Origin: Glebionis coronaria | Taxonomy: Eukaryota > Streptophyta > Magnoliopsida > Asterales > Asteraceae | Length of the DNA stretch: 64,000 nt | Reading direction: 5' to 3' | Assembly: GCA_025667525.1 (NCBI GenBank) | Contig: CM046875.1 | Location: 289,620,140-289,684,139 of the forward strand | Shown here: positions 22,829-35,861 of the stretch, piece after piece | Position numbering within the stretch: position 1 is the first letter of the stretch | Layout: each line of letters opens with the position of its first letter | Notes under the pieces: generated by a model | What the model saw: the letters and a program-made list of their open reading frames with translations, nothing else | Told to the model about the DNA's origin: nothing | Database searches by the model: none | Translations under genes and position numbers: made by a program

Positions 22829-24256
22829 TATGGTTAAATCTTTGGATCGAATATGTTTTCTTTGTCTATAGATTCGGTGGTTAAATTTTTTTTTCGTCTC
22901 TGTCTATTAACTTTTTGTTCTAAATCCGTTACTTTTTTGTCTCAATAGTTTCTTGTCACTGTTTTTTTGTCATCTTTCACATCTGGTTGTTAACCTAGTT
23001 TCATTCATATGGTAATATTAATAGTCCATGGTCCATGTTCTTTATAACTGGTTATTCATTTCTAGTTTTCTTTGGTCCCTAATCTGTCCCACACATAATA
23101 TATTTTTCGGATCTGATTTTTTATCATATGGTGTTTTATCAGTGTAAATCTTTTCAGATCTAGTATACAAATTTTTTATGGGTATTCTTATTTTTGAAGA
23201 TTTGCCCAGAAAATCAGATCCAGAAAATCTTTTTCTCTAGATCCACAAAATCTGAAAAAGTACATTTGGATAAGACAATCACTATTGCGATAGGGTTTCT
23301 AGCATCATTCTGATGGAAGTTTCAGCTTGGTCATTGTGATGCACATTGCGATGCACATTTGGATGAACATTGCGATGGCACATTGCGATGGCATGGTGAT
23401 GGCATTGCGATGGGTTTTTGGGATTACGATGGACTTTAGGGATTACAATGTATTATAGAAAAACATTGCGACATCATGATTAACCAGAAAAATACTTAAG
23501 ACCATGATTTTAAAAAATTACCGATACCAAAACAATTCAAACATCACCTTATTACTCCACAAATCCAAACCACAAAACTAAATCTAAACCCATCGTCACC
23601 TAACCCCATCTAGACTCGAAACAAACAGAAAAATAAATCTCAGATTCGTTCTATATGTAATAGATATTTTTAGATCTTCAACTTTTTGAATGAAAATCAT
23701 CACTGATTCGGGTTTGGTTTTTAACCAACTTTAATATACGATATCAAATATTAATTTATAACAAACATGTTATAATCAGTATTCTATTTCGAATCTATAA
23801 GAAAAAAACCCGACATGCAATCAAAAACCTCATGCAACACCTTACCCTAGACCTTTATCATCAAGGTCTTGAAGATGTACCTTCGATGGTGGTACTTGTT
23901 TAAGACGAACGAATAAACGGTTTCTGGTGATGATTCATTATTGATCTCGAGTTAAACGAGTATGAAGGGTTGTAATAGATTGATGAGGATTAACTGGTGT
24001 TCAGGTTTGGGTAACTGGCCAGTAATTCATTTTTTGTGGTTGTTATAGATTTGAAGATGTAGAGATGGAGTATGTTTTTGTTATGAGACTGATGAAGATG
24101 AGAAAAGAAGTTGGGGGCGAAGAAATATAGTGATGAGAGGATTAGGGTTAGATGATGGCTAAGTGTGTTTATGTAGGGTTAAGACACGTTTTTATATCCC
24201 TTATTGCTCACGTTAGTCGAATCGGGTCTAATGGTTGTGCTAGGCCCGAGTAATAT
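22829..24256 (+). other. Element C internal region, left part
   Basis: About 1.4 kb without a supportable gene. It includes an irregular run of ATTGCGATGG-type repeats at about 23320-23470 and ends at the target site of element E (AATAT, 24252-24256). Confidence 0.6.
23320..23470 (+). repeat. Irregular ATTGCGATG repeat cluster
   Basis: CATTGCGATGG and close variants (CATTGTGATG, CATTTGGATG, GATTACGATGG) recur about ten times in 150 bp with uneven spacing. It looks like a decaying minisatellite inside C's leader. Confidence 0.65.
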
Positions 24257-27200
24257 TGATTGTGGTAAATTTAGATAACTTGCTTTAGGAAAAACAAGCA
24301 ACTAAATATGAGCGGTAAGTATCGACGAGTGATTTAGGAAAACCACAAGTAATGACCCTCAATCACTTAAAAAAGATGAAAGATTCGTTTCCCAAGGAGG
24401 TATGGTGTTGTGAATTAACTTGTAGTTCTTTGAGATTAATATTGAGAAGATGGAATGACGGTTTCTTGGAAATTACACTATGACGTAAAAAACGAAAACG
24501 TAAAACCGTAGAAAAACCACTAAAATTAAAAATTTATTAAAACCAAAAACAAAATCAAGAAAAAGATTAAAAAGACTAAAACAAGTCTAAAATAATATAA
24601 ATAAAGACAAAAATCCAATAAAGATATTTTAAAACCTTTTATTAATTAAATAATTAATTTTAAATGCTAATTAAAGCCCTAAAATTAAATTTAATTAATT
24701 CAAATGTCTAAAATATGATTTTATTGAACAATTACTTAACTTATATTATTAGAAGTCTAAAAAGTAATTTTCTAAAAATTAAAACTTATTAAAACTATTT
24801 TTTAAAACTCTAAAAATGATTAAAAGTAATTAAAAACTAATTAAACTTAAAATAATTATAAAAATAAATCTAAAAGTTATAAAAATAATCTAAAAATGGA
24901 AATAGTCCTAATCAATGACAAAGAACCTAGGAAAAATGAAAAAGAAAGAAAAATTAAAATTTTGAAAATTAATTAATAAAATAATATTAAAACACTGTCT
25001 TGCGCCGCAGTGCTTGGGTCTTGCGGCGCAACGTGTGAAACGGGAATACCAAGTTCTGCAGCACCTTTAGTTGCGCCGCAGTGCTTGGGTCTTGCGGCGC
25101 AATTTGTGTTACGTGTCTGGTTGAAAGTTGGCACTAGCAGGTTTGGACTTTTGTGTTTTGCTTGAGATTTTAAGCCAAGAGTACTTGGGCTTATTGAGCT
25201 TATTTGGATGAATATTTTGGACAAAAGGGCACTCTTGTGATCCTTTGATCACAAGAAGTCAAGACAATCAAGCACAAATCACTTAGCACTCAAATTCAAG
25301 AAATCACATGCATGAAAAACCAAGCAATTTAGCAATATGCAGATTTTTAACACCCTTTTTACCTTTTAAACTCAACAAACTTGTTCAAATCTTGTTCCAA
25401 ACTAATTAACTACTTACTAATAACCTTAATCAACCCTAAACAAGCAATCTAACACCTTTTAATTATCAAAACAAATCTAGATGTCCTGCTTAAACCTGTT
25501 GCCAAACACCCTTTTAAAATCTAAAAACCAACTTTTAACATACCAACATGCTTACAAAAGCTACCAAATTGATTCCAAGTGCATCTAACATGTAAACATA
25601 CACACTAGAACACAAATCATGCAATATAAACACACTTAATCACCAAATCACTTAAGATCATACAACTTGCTATTTTTGAACTTTCAAAAGAAAAAGGAGT
25701 TTACCTAAGGTTCTTACATCCAAGAACCTAGAGGATGAAAATCCTCCTCCAATCCAACCCGGGTTGGAGCTGAACTAAATCAACAAGCCTTCAACCTATT
25801 TGAACACAAAACAAAGAAAACACAATTCAAGCTTACAATATTCTTTTTTTTTTCTTTTCTTTTTAAAACTTTACCAAAACTTATCAAACTTCTTAAAAAC
25901 GTTTTCTAAATCCTAAACAACCAATAACATCAAACTCTTGAACAAACCAAACCTTTTGAGAAGATTTTACCAAAATCTCTCAAAATCTCAAAACCTTAAA
26001 CAACTTTGAAAATCAAAGTTGCTTAACCAAATAAAAGTGGAACTCAGAATCAATCTCCTCACAACACACAATCTTTTAAAAACAATAAAAAAGGAATTAC
26101 ACTTGAATATTTCAAAAACCAAACTTTTTATTTCTTTAAAAAGGAATTACATGTGAGAGACTAAAAACTGGAACAAAGGGATCACCACAACTTGGGTCTC
26201 CTTTTATAGAGCCTATAGAACATCCTAGAAGCATAAAAACATAAAACCCTAATACATAGAAAATCCCAAATGTGCCCTTGAATGATTTTGAGTGCATTTT
26301 GTCCTCTCATTTGATCTTGGACGTTTATTTTGCTTTGGGAGGAAGCAAATAATCATGGCCATTGATTTAAGCCACGTCATCATGCTTGGGGGCTAAGGAA
26401 TGATGTGATTGGTGGATTGGGGAATTGGGGTTTTGGTGCACATGAGTGGGATGCAGGTTTTTAGGAGTGGGATAGGTTTTGGCATGTGTGAATTACTTGT
26501 GTGCAAGTTTAATTGGGTTTTACCCAAGTAAAAAGGTGGGTAATTTCTGGGCATGGTAAAGATGAATAGTAACTGAGTTTGATCCTAAAAAGGGGGAGAC
26601 AAAGGTGTTAGGCGCCTATTTTTTTAAATTGTTTCAGGTTTGGCACTTTTGGTCCTTGTCTTTTGGAATTTTTGGCTTTTAAAGATTTTCAGCCTAAAAT
26701 TCGTCTCTCCCTTGTATTTAAGTTTCATCACTTGACAATTTTGGCACAAACTTTCCATAAAGATGTTTCAAAGGCAATTTTTGTCATTTGGTGATTTTTC
26801 AAGGACTAATCTTGGACAATGTTGATCTTCAAAGGTCTTCAATGAGTCTTCCACTTTATGAGGGACCATTGTTGGCAATTTTGAATTTGTTGAGGGACTA
26901 ATCTTGCCATTTCTTCAAAGTTGAAGGACCTTTTTGCAATTTTGACAAACTTAAGGGACCAAACTTGTACTTATCAATATACAAGGGTTTTAAGTGTCAT
27001 TTCTTCAATGAATGAGGATCAATCTTGTTTTGTCTTCAAGTCTTCAAGGGTTTTTTGATGAAAATTCCATGATTAGGGCCCGGTTCTTTGTACGGCTTCG
27101 TTTCTCGTGTCCGTTTTTCCTTGTATCTTGTGATCTTTTGTCTTTTTCACGATATCCATACCTAAAATACACAAGTAAACAAACACAAGCATATATATGG

Positions 27201-27272
27201 TATTTTATGACATTTTAGTGCATTTAAAGCCCGAAAAGAACGATGAGATCATGTATAAATGCCATCTCATCA
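24257..27272 (-). repeat. 3' LTR of element E
   Basis: 3016 bp; in element orientation starts TGATGAGATGGC at 27272 and ends AATCA at 24257. Carries terminal hairpin arms 27242-27249 / 27264-27271, a TATA box at 26209-26200 and a duplicated GC-rich hairpin at 25000-25102. Small open frames inside it (24973-25224, 27012-27218) occur identically in the other LTR and have no recognisable product. Confidence 0.95.
25000..25102. repeat. Duplicated GC-rich hairpin in element E 3' LTR
   Basis: TTGCGCCGCA and TGCGGCGCAA form a perfect 10-bp inverted repeat (25000-25009 with 25022-25031), and the same hairpin with the same loop recurs at 25071-25080 with 25093-25102. It is a GC island in a very AT-rich stretch. 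The pair is repeated in the 5' LTR at 36605-36636 and 36676-36707. Confidence 0.88.
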
Positions 27273-27287
27273 CTCCCCCATACTAAG
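27273..27287 (-). promoter_or_regulatory. Terminal polypurine tract of element E
   Basis: Minus strand CTTAGTATGGGGGAG directly before the 3' LTR start at 27272; expected plus-strand primer. Confidence 0.8.
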
Positions 27288-29438
27288 CCATTGCCGTGCC
27301 CTCACGCAATGCTAGAATAAAGTATCTAAGCATCACCAAAGTTCAATTTTATTAACCTTTATTGAAGAGTAAAAGACTTGCAACATACTACGATGATGTG
27401 TAAAGACATAATGTATGATTTTCATCACCAAAATGTGACTTTTAGGGTCAAAGAATAGAAACAAGTTAATGTCCCTTAGAGTAAATTTCGTCATCCTTGA
27501 TTGTCATACATTCCATGCTAAGTGCAAAAACAAGATCATTGTTGGTACAAGTCACAATGCTAACACTACTCATACGTTCAAATTGTGTAATACTTTTTCT
27601 CCCCGCAATCCTAGTTATTATAAAAGGAAATGGGTTACTAGCATTTTTTATCTAATTGTCATGGATCACAAGTGATTCATATTGACTTATTTAAGTAGTT
27701 ATTAGTCCGAAAGCAAAGTAGCACGATTTGATCAATAGTTAGCCGAAGGACAAAATCTTTTAAAACGGCTTCTCGTGTATCTCCTTAAGTTCATATCTTG
27801 GCATAACTCGTTTCACGATTCGAGACCTTTCTCGGACCGATATTTGGCATGTACTTCATACTTCAAATCTTGGGAAGACGTTCTCGAAATTATGGTCTTC
27901 TCTTCATATATTTGGAATTTCTTCACTTGACGTTTTTGAGAGATTCTTCATATAGGACCACGACTTCATCATTTTTCTTCAATCTTTACTTTGGATTTTG
28001 ATATACAACGATCCGCCTCCTTTTCGGACTTGGATATATTTATCCTCATACCTTGTTAGGGTCTTTTTGGATAGACTTTCTCCATTCTTTAGGGGAGTAA
28101 TAGCTTCTCGTCGTGTGTCTCGATCCTTCATATTGATTTTGGAACAATGATACTTCACATCATCTTTGGATCTTTAGCAAAAATAGAGCTCCTCATGCCT
28201 TGTTAGGGCCTTTTTGGATGATCGCCAATCTTCGCGTCCCGTTTCAATAAGTTATGCCTTGGCTATGAACTCTATTCAACCCCGAGCAACTTTTAAACGA
28301 TCTTGCGCTAGTGGCTAAGTAACCTTTCAAATCGTACGACCTTACTTATTGCAATTATGATTTATTCCTAATGCATTGATCTTATGGGAAGAAAAAGCCA
28401 CAATTAAAAACATATGAGTTTTTGAAAGAACACTTCCATGTTCTACGTTTAGCATGATCACTTGTCTAACTCTATCATTTCTCGTTCTTCACTATTTAAA
28501 GACCTCTAATTAAAGAGACTCGTGAATACTTAGCCATGCAAGTCAAAATTAAGCCAAATTTGGATTAGCTTTCATTAAGACTATATCAAATCAAAGTTTT
28601 GGGTTTTCAAGCCACCTATAGGATCTTGCACTTTCTTGGACTTTTTCAAGTTTAGAGAATGCATTTTATAGTTCCCTTGATAAGTGACTTTCTAGAATCA
28701 ATTATAGGAACTTGCGAAAAGTTCTTGTTCTTAACCCGAATGAATTAAGACTTTCGCGTTTTAAAGCTCCCTATATAAAAGTCTAGCAAAACTTGAATTG
28801 AGCGGGTTAAGGAATGTAAATGGCTCCAAATGCCCATCAAGTCAAAAATTAAATCTTATTCTACCCATCGGAAAATATACATTCGTGTCTTAAAAACACT
28901 TATGAGAACAAAGAAAAATTTTAAAATTTGGCCATTTTTAGCCTTATTAGCAAAACAAAACATTGAAGGTTGGAAAACGTGAGGGCGTAGCAAAGCAAGT
29001 ACCTATTCACCCCCCCATACTAAAAGTAAACATTGTCCTCAATGTTTCGAGTCTAAAGGTGGAGCACCCCCATACTAGAGACGAAGAATCGAATGCTTAG
29101 GATCTAGCATGGAAAGGGTGATCAACAATATATCTAAAGCCGTTTATTAATTATGCTAAAAGATAATTGTTAGAACAATAAAGGATATGTCATGGATTCG
29201 TGAAAAACTTCTTCAAACGAATGATGGAGGCTCACGTAAACGAACACGAGAGTCTTCAATCGTAGACGATGATGATGATCTAGATAACACAATCACAAAC
29301 AACCACGAGACAACGAGTTGGAAGGGTACAAGTCCCCTTATTAGTGAATAATAAGCATAAAGATAAGCATGGGATCTCCCCCACGAGGCACCTCGTTTTT
29401 GATTACCGAGTCATGAGCTCGACTCGATCCCCTCAATG
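27273..29438 (-). other. 3' untranslated region of element E
   Basis: No envelope-like or other frame is supported. On the minus strand it has polypurine-like tracts TAGTATGGGG at 29076-29067 and 29023-29010 and the terminal tract, the palindrome at 29046-29029, and blocks shared with A and B (28535-28477; about 28295-28150), including two CCTAACAAGG-type motifs (28217-28194 and 28070-28047). Confidence 0.75.
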
Positions 29439-32400
29439 CTAATTATCATTGGGGAAGGTGTCTTGGTCGGGGGCAACCATTGAAGGAATTTCCCCACCAA
29501 AGTAGTGCTTAAGCCTATGTCCATTCACCTTAAAATTGGGACCATCATCTTGAGCTAGCTCAATGGTCCCATATGGAAACACTTGTGTAATGGTGAACGG
29601 ACCCGACCAACGAGATTTCAATTTCCCGGAAAATATCTTAAGACGTGAGTTAAAAAGCAACACTTGATCACCAACGTTAAAAACCCGGTTTTTAATCTTT
29701 GAATCATGAAACTTTTTAGTCTTTTCTTTAAAAATTAATGAATTTTCATAAGCATTATCCCTTAATTCATCCAATTCATTCAATTGTATTTTCCGGTGAT
29801 CTCCCGCGGTCTTCAAGTCAAAATTAGCATGCTTAAGGGCCCAATATGCCTTATGCTCCAATTCAATGGGCAAATGACAATTCTTCCCATAGACTAACTT
29901 ATAAGGAGTGCAACCGATAGGTGTCTTATAAGCGGTCCTAAAGGCCCATAAAGCGTCATCGAGTTTGTCGGACCATGAAGCACGGTTTTCTCCAATCGAC
30001 CTCTCTAAAATCCTCTTCAAAGCTCGGTTCGAAACCTCGACTTGCCCACTCGTTTGCGGGTGATAAGCCATAGAAAGACGATGTGTAACCCCATATTTCT
30101 TTAGAACCTTTTCGAATTGGTCATTACAAAAATGGGTTCCACGATCGCTTATAATAGCACGAGGGGTTCCGAACCGAGAGAATAGTTGCTTCAAAAACTT
30201 CACTACCACACGAGCATCATTAGTAGGCAAAGCCTTAGCTTCCACCCACTTAGAAAGGTAGTCCACCGCGACGAGGATATATTTGTTGCCATGAGACGAT
30301 GGGAACGGCCCCATAAAGTCTATCCCCCATATGTCGAAAATCTCACACACTTGAATTATATTTTGCGGCATTTCATCACGTTGAGACGATTTTCCTTGAC
30401 GTTGGCACGAATCACACGACTTTACAAGTGCGTGTGCATCACGATAGATAGAAGGCCAAAAGAAACCGGCATCGAACACTTTCTTAGCCGTGAGATTAGC
30501 ACCGTGGTGACCACCCGTGGGTCCCTCGTGACAAGCTCTAAGGATATTAGAAGCTTCGGTACCAAACACACAACGTCGAACGAGTTGATCCGCACAAATC
30601 CGAAAGAGATAAGGGTCGTCCCAAAAATAGAACTTGACGTCACGAAAGAATTTTCGTTTTTGTTGTGTCGTCATACCCTTGATTATGAAATTGCCCGCAT
30701 GGTAATTTGCAATGTCGGCAAACCATGGGGTGGTATCTTTAGAATTCACTACACCGAGAGTCTCAAGAGGAAATGTTTCGGTAATTTCCTTGTTCTCGAA
30801 AACATCTTTGTGAGGATCTTCTAGTCGAGAGAGATGATCGGCCGCTAGATTCTCGGCTCCTTTTTTGTCAAGCACGGTGACATCAAATTCTTGGAGGAGG
30901 AGCATCCAACGAAGCAATCTTGGCTTAGCATCTTGCTTAGCTAAGAGATACTTGATAGCCGAATGGTCGGTATACACGATGCTTTTAGTTAAGACGAGAT
31001 AAGGTCGGAATTTCTCAAAAGCATAGACCACGGCAAGGAATTCCTTTTCCGTTGTGGTGTACTTTAATTGAGCCTCGGTCATCGTCTTACTAGCATAGTG
31101 GATAGGACGGAAATGCTTGTCGTAACGTTGCCCTAAGACGGCCCCTATAGCATAATCACTTGCATCGCACATGATTTCAAAGGGTAATTCCCAATTAGGA
31201 GCAACAAGAATGGGAGCTTCGGTAAGTTTCCTTTTTAGAGTCTCGAAAGCCTTAACACAATCCTCATTAAAGTTAAAAGGAGCATCCTTCTCGAGAAGGT
31301 GTGTCATAGGACGAGAAATCTTCGAAAAGTCCTTGATGAAACGACGATAAAAGCCCGCGTGGCCTAGGAAACTACGAACTCCCTTAACGGTTTTGGGATG
31401 AGGTAACTTGGCGATGACGTCTACCTTAGCTTTATCGACCTCAATCCCCGCCTTCGACACCTTATGTCCTAAGACGATTCCTTGTTTACACATGAAATGA
31501 CATTTCTCCCAATTAAGCACAAGATTGGTTTCTTCACAACGTTTTAACATTTGTTCGAGATTAGATAAACATGACGTGAACGAATTACCAAACACCGAGA
31601 AGTCATCCATAAACACTTCCATCGATTTCTCGATCATGTCGTGAAAAATTGCCATCATACACCGTTGAAACGTACCGGGTGCATTACAAAGTCCGAAAGG
31701 CATCCTACGATAAGCGAACGTTCCATAAGGACACGTGAACGTAGTCTTCTCTTGATCACGAGGGTCGATGGGAATTTGAAAGTAACCGGAAAAACCATCT
31801 AAAAAGCAATAGAATTCATTTCCCGCAAGTCGCTCCAACATTTGATCCATGAAGGGCAAAGGAAAGTGGTCTTTACGAGTGGCGTCATTTAACTTTCGGT
31901 AGTCAATACACACCCTCCAACCGGTCACAACACGAGTGGGAATTAACTCGTTGTTTTCATTAGGCACAACGGTCATTCCTCCCTTTTTAGGGACACAATG
32001 GATTGGGCTCACCCATGGGCTATCGGATATAGGATAAATCATTCCCGCGTCAAGGAGTTTAAGGACCTCCTTTTTAATGACATCGTGAATTTTGGGATTT
32101 ACCCTTCTTTGACTTTGAATTGCGGGTTTGTAGTCCTCTTCCATTAAAATCTTGTGAGTACAAAATTTTGGGTCAATACCCTTAATGTCGGAAATTTTCC
32201 ACGCAATTGCCCCTTTGTGAGCCTTAAGAACTTTCAAGAGCTCGGTTTTTTCATCATTAGCAAGATCTTTTGCAATAATAACCGGCAATTTGTCATCACC
32301 TTCCAAGAATGCATATTCAAGGTGAGAAGGAAGATCTTTCAATTCAAGGATAGGCGGTTCCTCGATTGAAGATTTAGGTTCAACACTCATAACTTCCATC

Positions 32401-33602
32401 GGCGGAAGGAATGGTGGAATAGAAATATCATCACTAATCAACACCTCATCTTCATTGTCGATTTCATTTGAAGTGAAATCGCCTCCTTGGAATGGAGTGA
32501 GATTTGGTGTGGAATTAGCAAGAATCGGATCCAAAATAGTGGGATTGCCACTTGACGAGCTATCGGAAAAACCTAACACTTCTTGTGAAAACTCATCGCA
32601 AACCACATCAACGATGTCAATGTGATTGATGGTAGCGATTGCATAAACATGAGAAGGTTTCGAGTTTTGAGTAGCGTTTATAACAAGTTCCTCTTCGTTG
32701 AATCTCAAAGTGATAGTTCTCGCATGAACATCGATAAGCGATCTCGAAGTATCTAAAAATGATCGTCCTAAAATTAGAGGAACTTGAGGATCCGCGGGGA
32801 TGTCGACTACTATAAAATCAACGGGATAGTAGAACTTCCCTACTTTCACGAAAACATCTTCGGCTACCCCACATGCCATAATCGTAGAATGATCGGCCAT
32901 CTCGATGGACATGTTCGAAGGAATAAGAGCCGGAAGCGAAAGCGATTTCCAAATGGAAAATGGCATCAAATTAATGCTCGCACCAAGATCGGCCAAGGCG
33001 AGGCATTCTTTCATCTCTTGTATGTCACAAGGAATGAGAAACTTTCCGGGATCACCAACTTTTTCCGGTATGCGGTTAAGATAAACCGAAGAACAATTAG
33101 CAAGCTTTGAAAGCTTTTCCTTATCGCTCATCATACTTTTAAAAGTGGAAGCGAAACGAGGCATGTATAACAACGCGTCGGCTAAACTCACATCAAAATG
33201 AACTTGTTGAAACATCTTAATAAAAAGCTCGATTTGTTGTTTGTTACGTTCTTGCATTTTCTTTTTGTTTCGTCTTGAAGGGTAGGGTAAAGGTGGTGTG
33301 GGTTGGTCATTAGGCAACGGCCTTGGAAACTCGGGTTCCACAATTGGTATTGGTGTAACCGTAGGTGTGGTTTGAGCGGTACTTCGTGGGATTGTAATGT
33401 GCTCCTTTTCGACCATCACCTCGGGTTCTTTCTCGATTTCCTTCTCCGTAGAAGTACTTGGACGAGAGATCGGTTCCTTGAAAGTTTTACCACTTCGTGT
33501 AGTAATAACCTTCATTTCTCCCTTCGGGTTTGCAATGGTATCACTAGGAAGACCACCCGAAGAAGAGGGTTTACACATGATAGCTTCAAACATTTTAGCC
33601 AT
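29439..33602 (-). CDS. pol: Element E polyprotein: protease, RT, RNase H, integrase
   Basis: Uninterrupted 1387-codon frame from ATG 33602 to the stop at 29439, in frame with gag and separated from it only by a TAA at 33623-33621. Domains in order: Pro-rich linker; aspartic protease with DLGA at 32990-32979 and LILGRSF; RT with FMDD at 31613-31602 and the [18 protein letters not shown] block; RNase H with CDASD, TTEKEF and YTDHSA; integrase with an HHCC zinc finger (H, H, CDSCQ), a DDE core ([22 protein letters not shown]) and a C-terminal domain ending near HYFGG. All catalytic motifs I can check are present. In the cell these would copy element RNA to DNA in cytoplasmic particles and insert it into the genome. 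In most Athila elements the start is upstream in gag, so ATG 33602 may not be a natural start. Confidence 0.92.
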   Translation of the reverse strand: MAKMFEAIMCKPSSSGGLPSDTIANPKGEMKVITTRSGKTFKEPISRPSTSTEKEIEKEPEVMVEKEHITIPRSTAQTTPTVTPIPIVEPEFPRPLPNDQPTPPLPYPSRRNKKKMQERNKQQIELFIKMFQQVHFDVSLADALLYMPRFASTFKSMMSDKEKLSKLANCSSVYLNRIPEKVGDPGKFLIPCDIQEMKECLALADLGASINLMPFSIWKSLSLPALIPSNMSIEMADHSTIMACGVAEDVFVKVGKFYYPVDFIVVDIPADPQVPLILGRSFLDTSRSLIDVHARTITLRFNEEELVINATQNSKPSHVYAIATINHIDIVDVVCDEFSQEVLGFSDSSSSGNPTILDPILANSTPNLTPFQGGDFTSNEIDNEDEVLISDDISIPPFLPPMEVMSVEPKSSIEEPPILELKDLPSHLEYAFLEGDDKLPVIIAKDLANDEKTELLKVLKAHKGAIAWKISDIKGIDPKFCTHKILMEEDYKPAIQSQRRVNPKIHDVIKKEVLKLLDAGMIYPISDSPWVSPIHCVPKKGGMTVVPNENNELIPTRVVTGWRVCIDYRKLNDATRKDHFPLPFMDQMLERLAGNEFYCFLDGFSGYFQIPIDPRDQEKTTFTCPYGTFAYRRMPFGLCNAPGTFQRCMMAIFHDMIEKSMEVFMDDFSVFGNSFTSCLSNLEQMLKRCEETNLVLNWEKCHFMCKQGIVLGHKVSKAGIEVDKAKVDVIAKLPHPKTVKGVRSFLGHAGFYRRFIKDFSKISRPMTHLLEKDAPFNFNEDCVKAFETLKRKLTEAPILVAPNWELPFEIMCDASDYAIGAVLGQRYDKHFRPIHYASKTMTEAQLKYTTTEKEFLAVVYAFEKFRPYLVLTKSIVYTDHSAIKYLLAKQDAKPRLLRWMLLLQEFDVTVLDKKGAENLAADHLSRLEDPHKDVFENKEITETFPLETLGVVNSKDTTPWFADIANYHAGNFIIKGMTTQQKRKFFRDVKFYFWDDPYLFRICADQLVRRCVFGTEASNILRACHEGPTGGHHGANLTAKKVFDAGFFWPSIYRDAHALVKSCDSCQRQGKSSQRDEMPQNIIQVCEIFDIWGIDFMGPFPSSHGNKYILVAVDYLSKWVEAKALPTNDARVVVKFLKQLFSRFGTPRAIISDRGTHFCNDQFEKVLKKYGVTHRLSMAYHPQTSGQVEVSNRALKRILERSIGENRASWSDKLDDALWAFRTAYKTPIGCTPYKLVYGKNCHLPIELEHKAYWALKHANFDLKTAGDHRKIQLNELDELRDNAYENSLIFKEKTKKFHDSKIKNRVFNVGDQVLLFNSRLKIFSGKLKSRWSGPFTITQVFPYGTIELAQDDGPNFKVNGHRLKHYFGGEIPSMVAPDQDTFPNDN

Positions 33603-33620
33603 TCGGTCCTCAAATTTTGA

Positions 33621-35111
33621 TTACCTAGCATCCGCTTTTAATAATTCTTGCTTAATCTCATGTTGTCCTAATTCCATCTTTTGTTGGTTTTGTTGAAGAC
33701 GTTGGACATTTCCTTCCATTTTATTAGCATGAGTTTTAAGTTCATTAGCAAGTTCATTTTTAAGCTCGTTTTTCAATTCGGACCTTAAGCTAATCATCTC
33801 ACGTTGCATATTATCAAATTTTGCATCATTTGCTTTTGCATAATCTAAAAATTCTCCTTGCAAATTTTTCGTGTGAGCATTTTGAAAACCTTGTGTAGTA
33901 TTTTGAAAATCACGGTTTTGGTTTTGATTAGAGATTTGTCCATTCCCACTTTGATAATTCCCTTTGTTGTAATTGCGTGTGTTGCCTTGGTAATTACCTT
34001 GGTTGTTGTTTCGATAATTGTTAGCATTTTGGTTTGGTGGAGCTTGATTTTGGCGGGAACCTTGGCCGTTTTGGTTGTAAGTTCCCGTTGCTACATAAGC
34101 ACTCGAAGTGTTACCATCCGCGGTAATGCACTCGGATAAATCATGAGCTCCTCCACACGATAAACAACTCTTAGCAACCGCTTTAACCGAAGCGGAATTG
34201 GAAGCTTCTTGAGCCTTCCAATGGGACATTAGATTAGCAAATCTATCAAAAAAACGATTTTCCTCATTAGCTTCATCATGTAAGGCGTTAATGCTACGAG
34301 ACGATTGTGATGACGATGACGAACCCATATTGGCAACACTCGGTGTGTTACGAGGGCTATAAACCTTAGATCGATTTTCAATGATTTGTAAAGCCTCATT
34401 TGTCGTCTTGCACAAAAAATTACCACCCGCGGCGGCATTCAAATAATCTCGTTCATGATCATTAAGCCCATTATAAAATGTATCAATTTGATGCAATTCC
34501 GAAAAATCATGATGAGGACATTCATGTAACATCTCCTTAAATCGTTCCCATGCCATTGAAAAACTTTCATTGTTACGTTGCACAAATCGTGAAATCTCAT
34601 TTTTTTAGTGTGTTGTTTTCGATGGTGGAAAAAACTTGTTCACAAACTTAGAAACGAGATCGGCCCATGTCAAAATCGAATTTGGCGGTTCTTTCTCGAG
34701 CCAAATTTTAGCGGGTCCATCCAACGAATATGGAAACAACATCATTTTAATGGCATCATGCGGAACATCTTTGAATTTGCTAGTGGCGGTGAGACGGTTG
34801 AAATTCCTAATATGGTAATGCGGGTTGTCCTTCTCGTGACCTCGAAATTTGTTTGCTTGTAGCATCGACATTAAACCCGTCTTAATCTCGAAATTCTCCG
34901 CAAGGATGGCGGGAATAACAATGGCCTCTCCAAAACCCTCGGTGGGTGCTTGTAGCAACTCCATCATAGTACGATTAGCCATTACGACTTCTTGTTCTAT
35001 AATAGGTTCAACAATTGGAGGTTCTTCAACAATCAACGATCCTTGATTTGCTTGCTTTTGAAGTCGTTTACGAGCTCGTTTAGCTTGGTTACGAGTGATC
35101 ATAAACTTCAC
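33621..35111 (-). pseudogene. gag: Element E gag with two in-frame stops
   Basis: Starts at ATG 35111 and keeps one frame through to pol. A TAA at 34607-34605 interrupts the gag core just after FFPPSKTTH, and a second TAA at 33623-33621 separates the coiled C-terminal part from pol. Features: basic N-terminus, gag core (LFPYSL, FFPPS, TFYNGL), intact knuckle CLSCGGAHDLSEC (CX2CX3HX4C), Asn/Gln-rich segment, then a Glu/Lys/Leu-rich probable coiled coil. Gag would form the particle and bind element RNA. The second stop could be a C-to-T change of a Gln codon or, less likely, a readthrough signal at the gag-pol border. Confidence 0.87.
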
Positions 35112-35841
35112 GAAGAATGGGAGGTGAGCAAAGAAGATTCTTTTTGGTCGTTTTGTGGATTTTCAATTTTTTTTTTTTTTTGTGTTTTTGATGATATTTA
35201 ATTTTTTGGATTTTGGGTGTATCTTCGTAGACAACAATCTACAAAATCTCTCCTCGAATCAAACTCTTGATTAAAGAAGCCTCAAAGGAATGAAAACGAT
35301 CACGTGGAGTGAACGCCTTCGAATGACTTTAGAACTTTGGTGAAAACCAAATTGTTCACGAGGGTTTAATCACAAAGAAAACCAAGCAAATATAGTATAC
35401 GTATTAATACTTTGGGCGGCAAAACCCTCGATTAGCCTTCAATCTCAAAATACTCACAAGCAAGCGGGGAAACGAGGCGGCGCGAAGCACTTAAGAGCCT
35501 TTTTCCTTAGGGTATATTTTATAATACCCGCCTTATACCCACCTTATAGTTCGTATTTTTCAAAATCGAGCTTCTCGAAAGTATTTATCTATTTTTGCCT
35601 TTTCTTTTTGTTTGAGATTCGAATACAATGATCGAGTGATGAAATCCCGAATCAAGGTTGTGTTTTCACACTTTTGGAGATATTGTATTTTGATTGTGAT
35701 ACTTAATACAATATATTAATAATATTCACAAAGAAAAACCGAGAAAACCGATAATACGTGTTAAGGGAGTTCCACTTAACACAAATACTATTATGGATAA
35801 TATCAAAAACAAAATTTTCCAAATTAAATCACGACACACCT
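35112..35841 (-). other. 5' leader of element E
   Basis: Noncoding interval between primer site and gag start. A stretch near 35400-35600 strongly resembles B's leader at about 16310-16510 (for example ACAAGCAAGCGGGGAAACGAGG in both, here split as two shorter matches), so the leader is conserved between the gag-only and the pol-bearing family. It may hold packaging or dimerisation signals; none can be named. Confidence 0.65.
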
Positions 35842-35858
35842 CCCCGGCAGCGGCGCCA
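35842..35858 (-). promoter_or_regulatory. Primer-binding site of element E (tRNA-Asp type)
   Basis: Minus strand TGGCGCCGCTGCCGGGG, three bases from the 5' LTR. It fits the 3' end of plant tRNA-Asp at nearly every position. Confidence 0.88.
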
Positions 35859-35861
35859 AAA

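Noticed and set aside
23320..23470. CRISPR-like or satellite array
   Set aside because: Repeats are short, uneven and without regular spacers; a decayed minisatellite explains it.
27012..27218. 68-codon frame present twice (also 38617-38823)
   Set aside because: The two copies are the LTRs of element E; duplication reflects the LTR pair and not conservation.
27273..29438. Envelope-like gene in element E
   Set aside because: This is where Athila elements may carry one, but only short frames without membrane segments are present.
30186..30824. 212-codon plus-strand frame
   Set aside because: It is the reverse strand of the intact integrase/RNase H region of element E; no recognisable domain.
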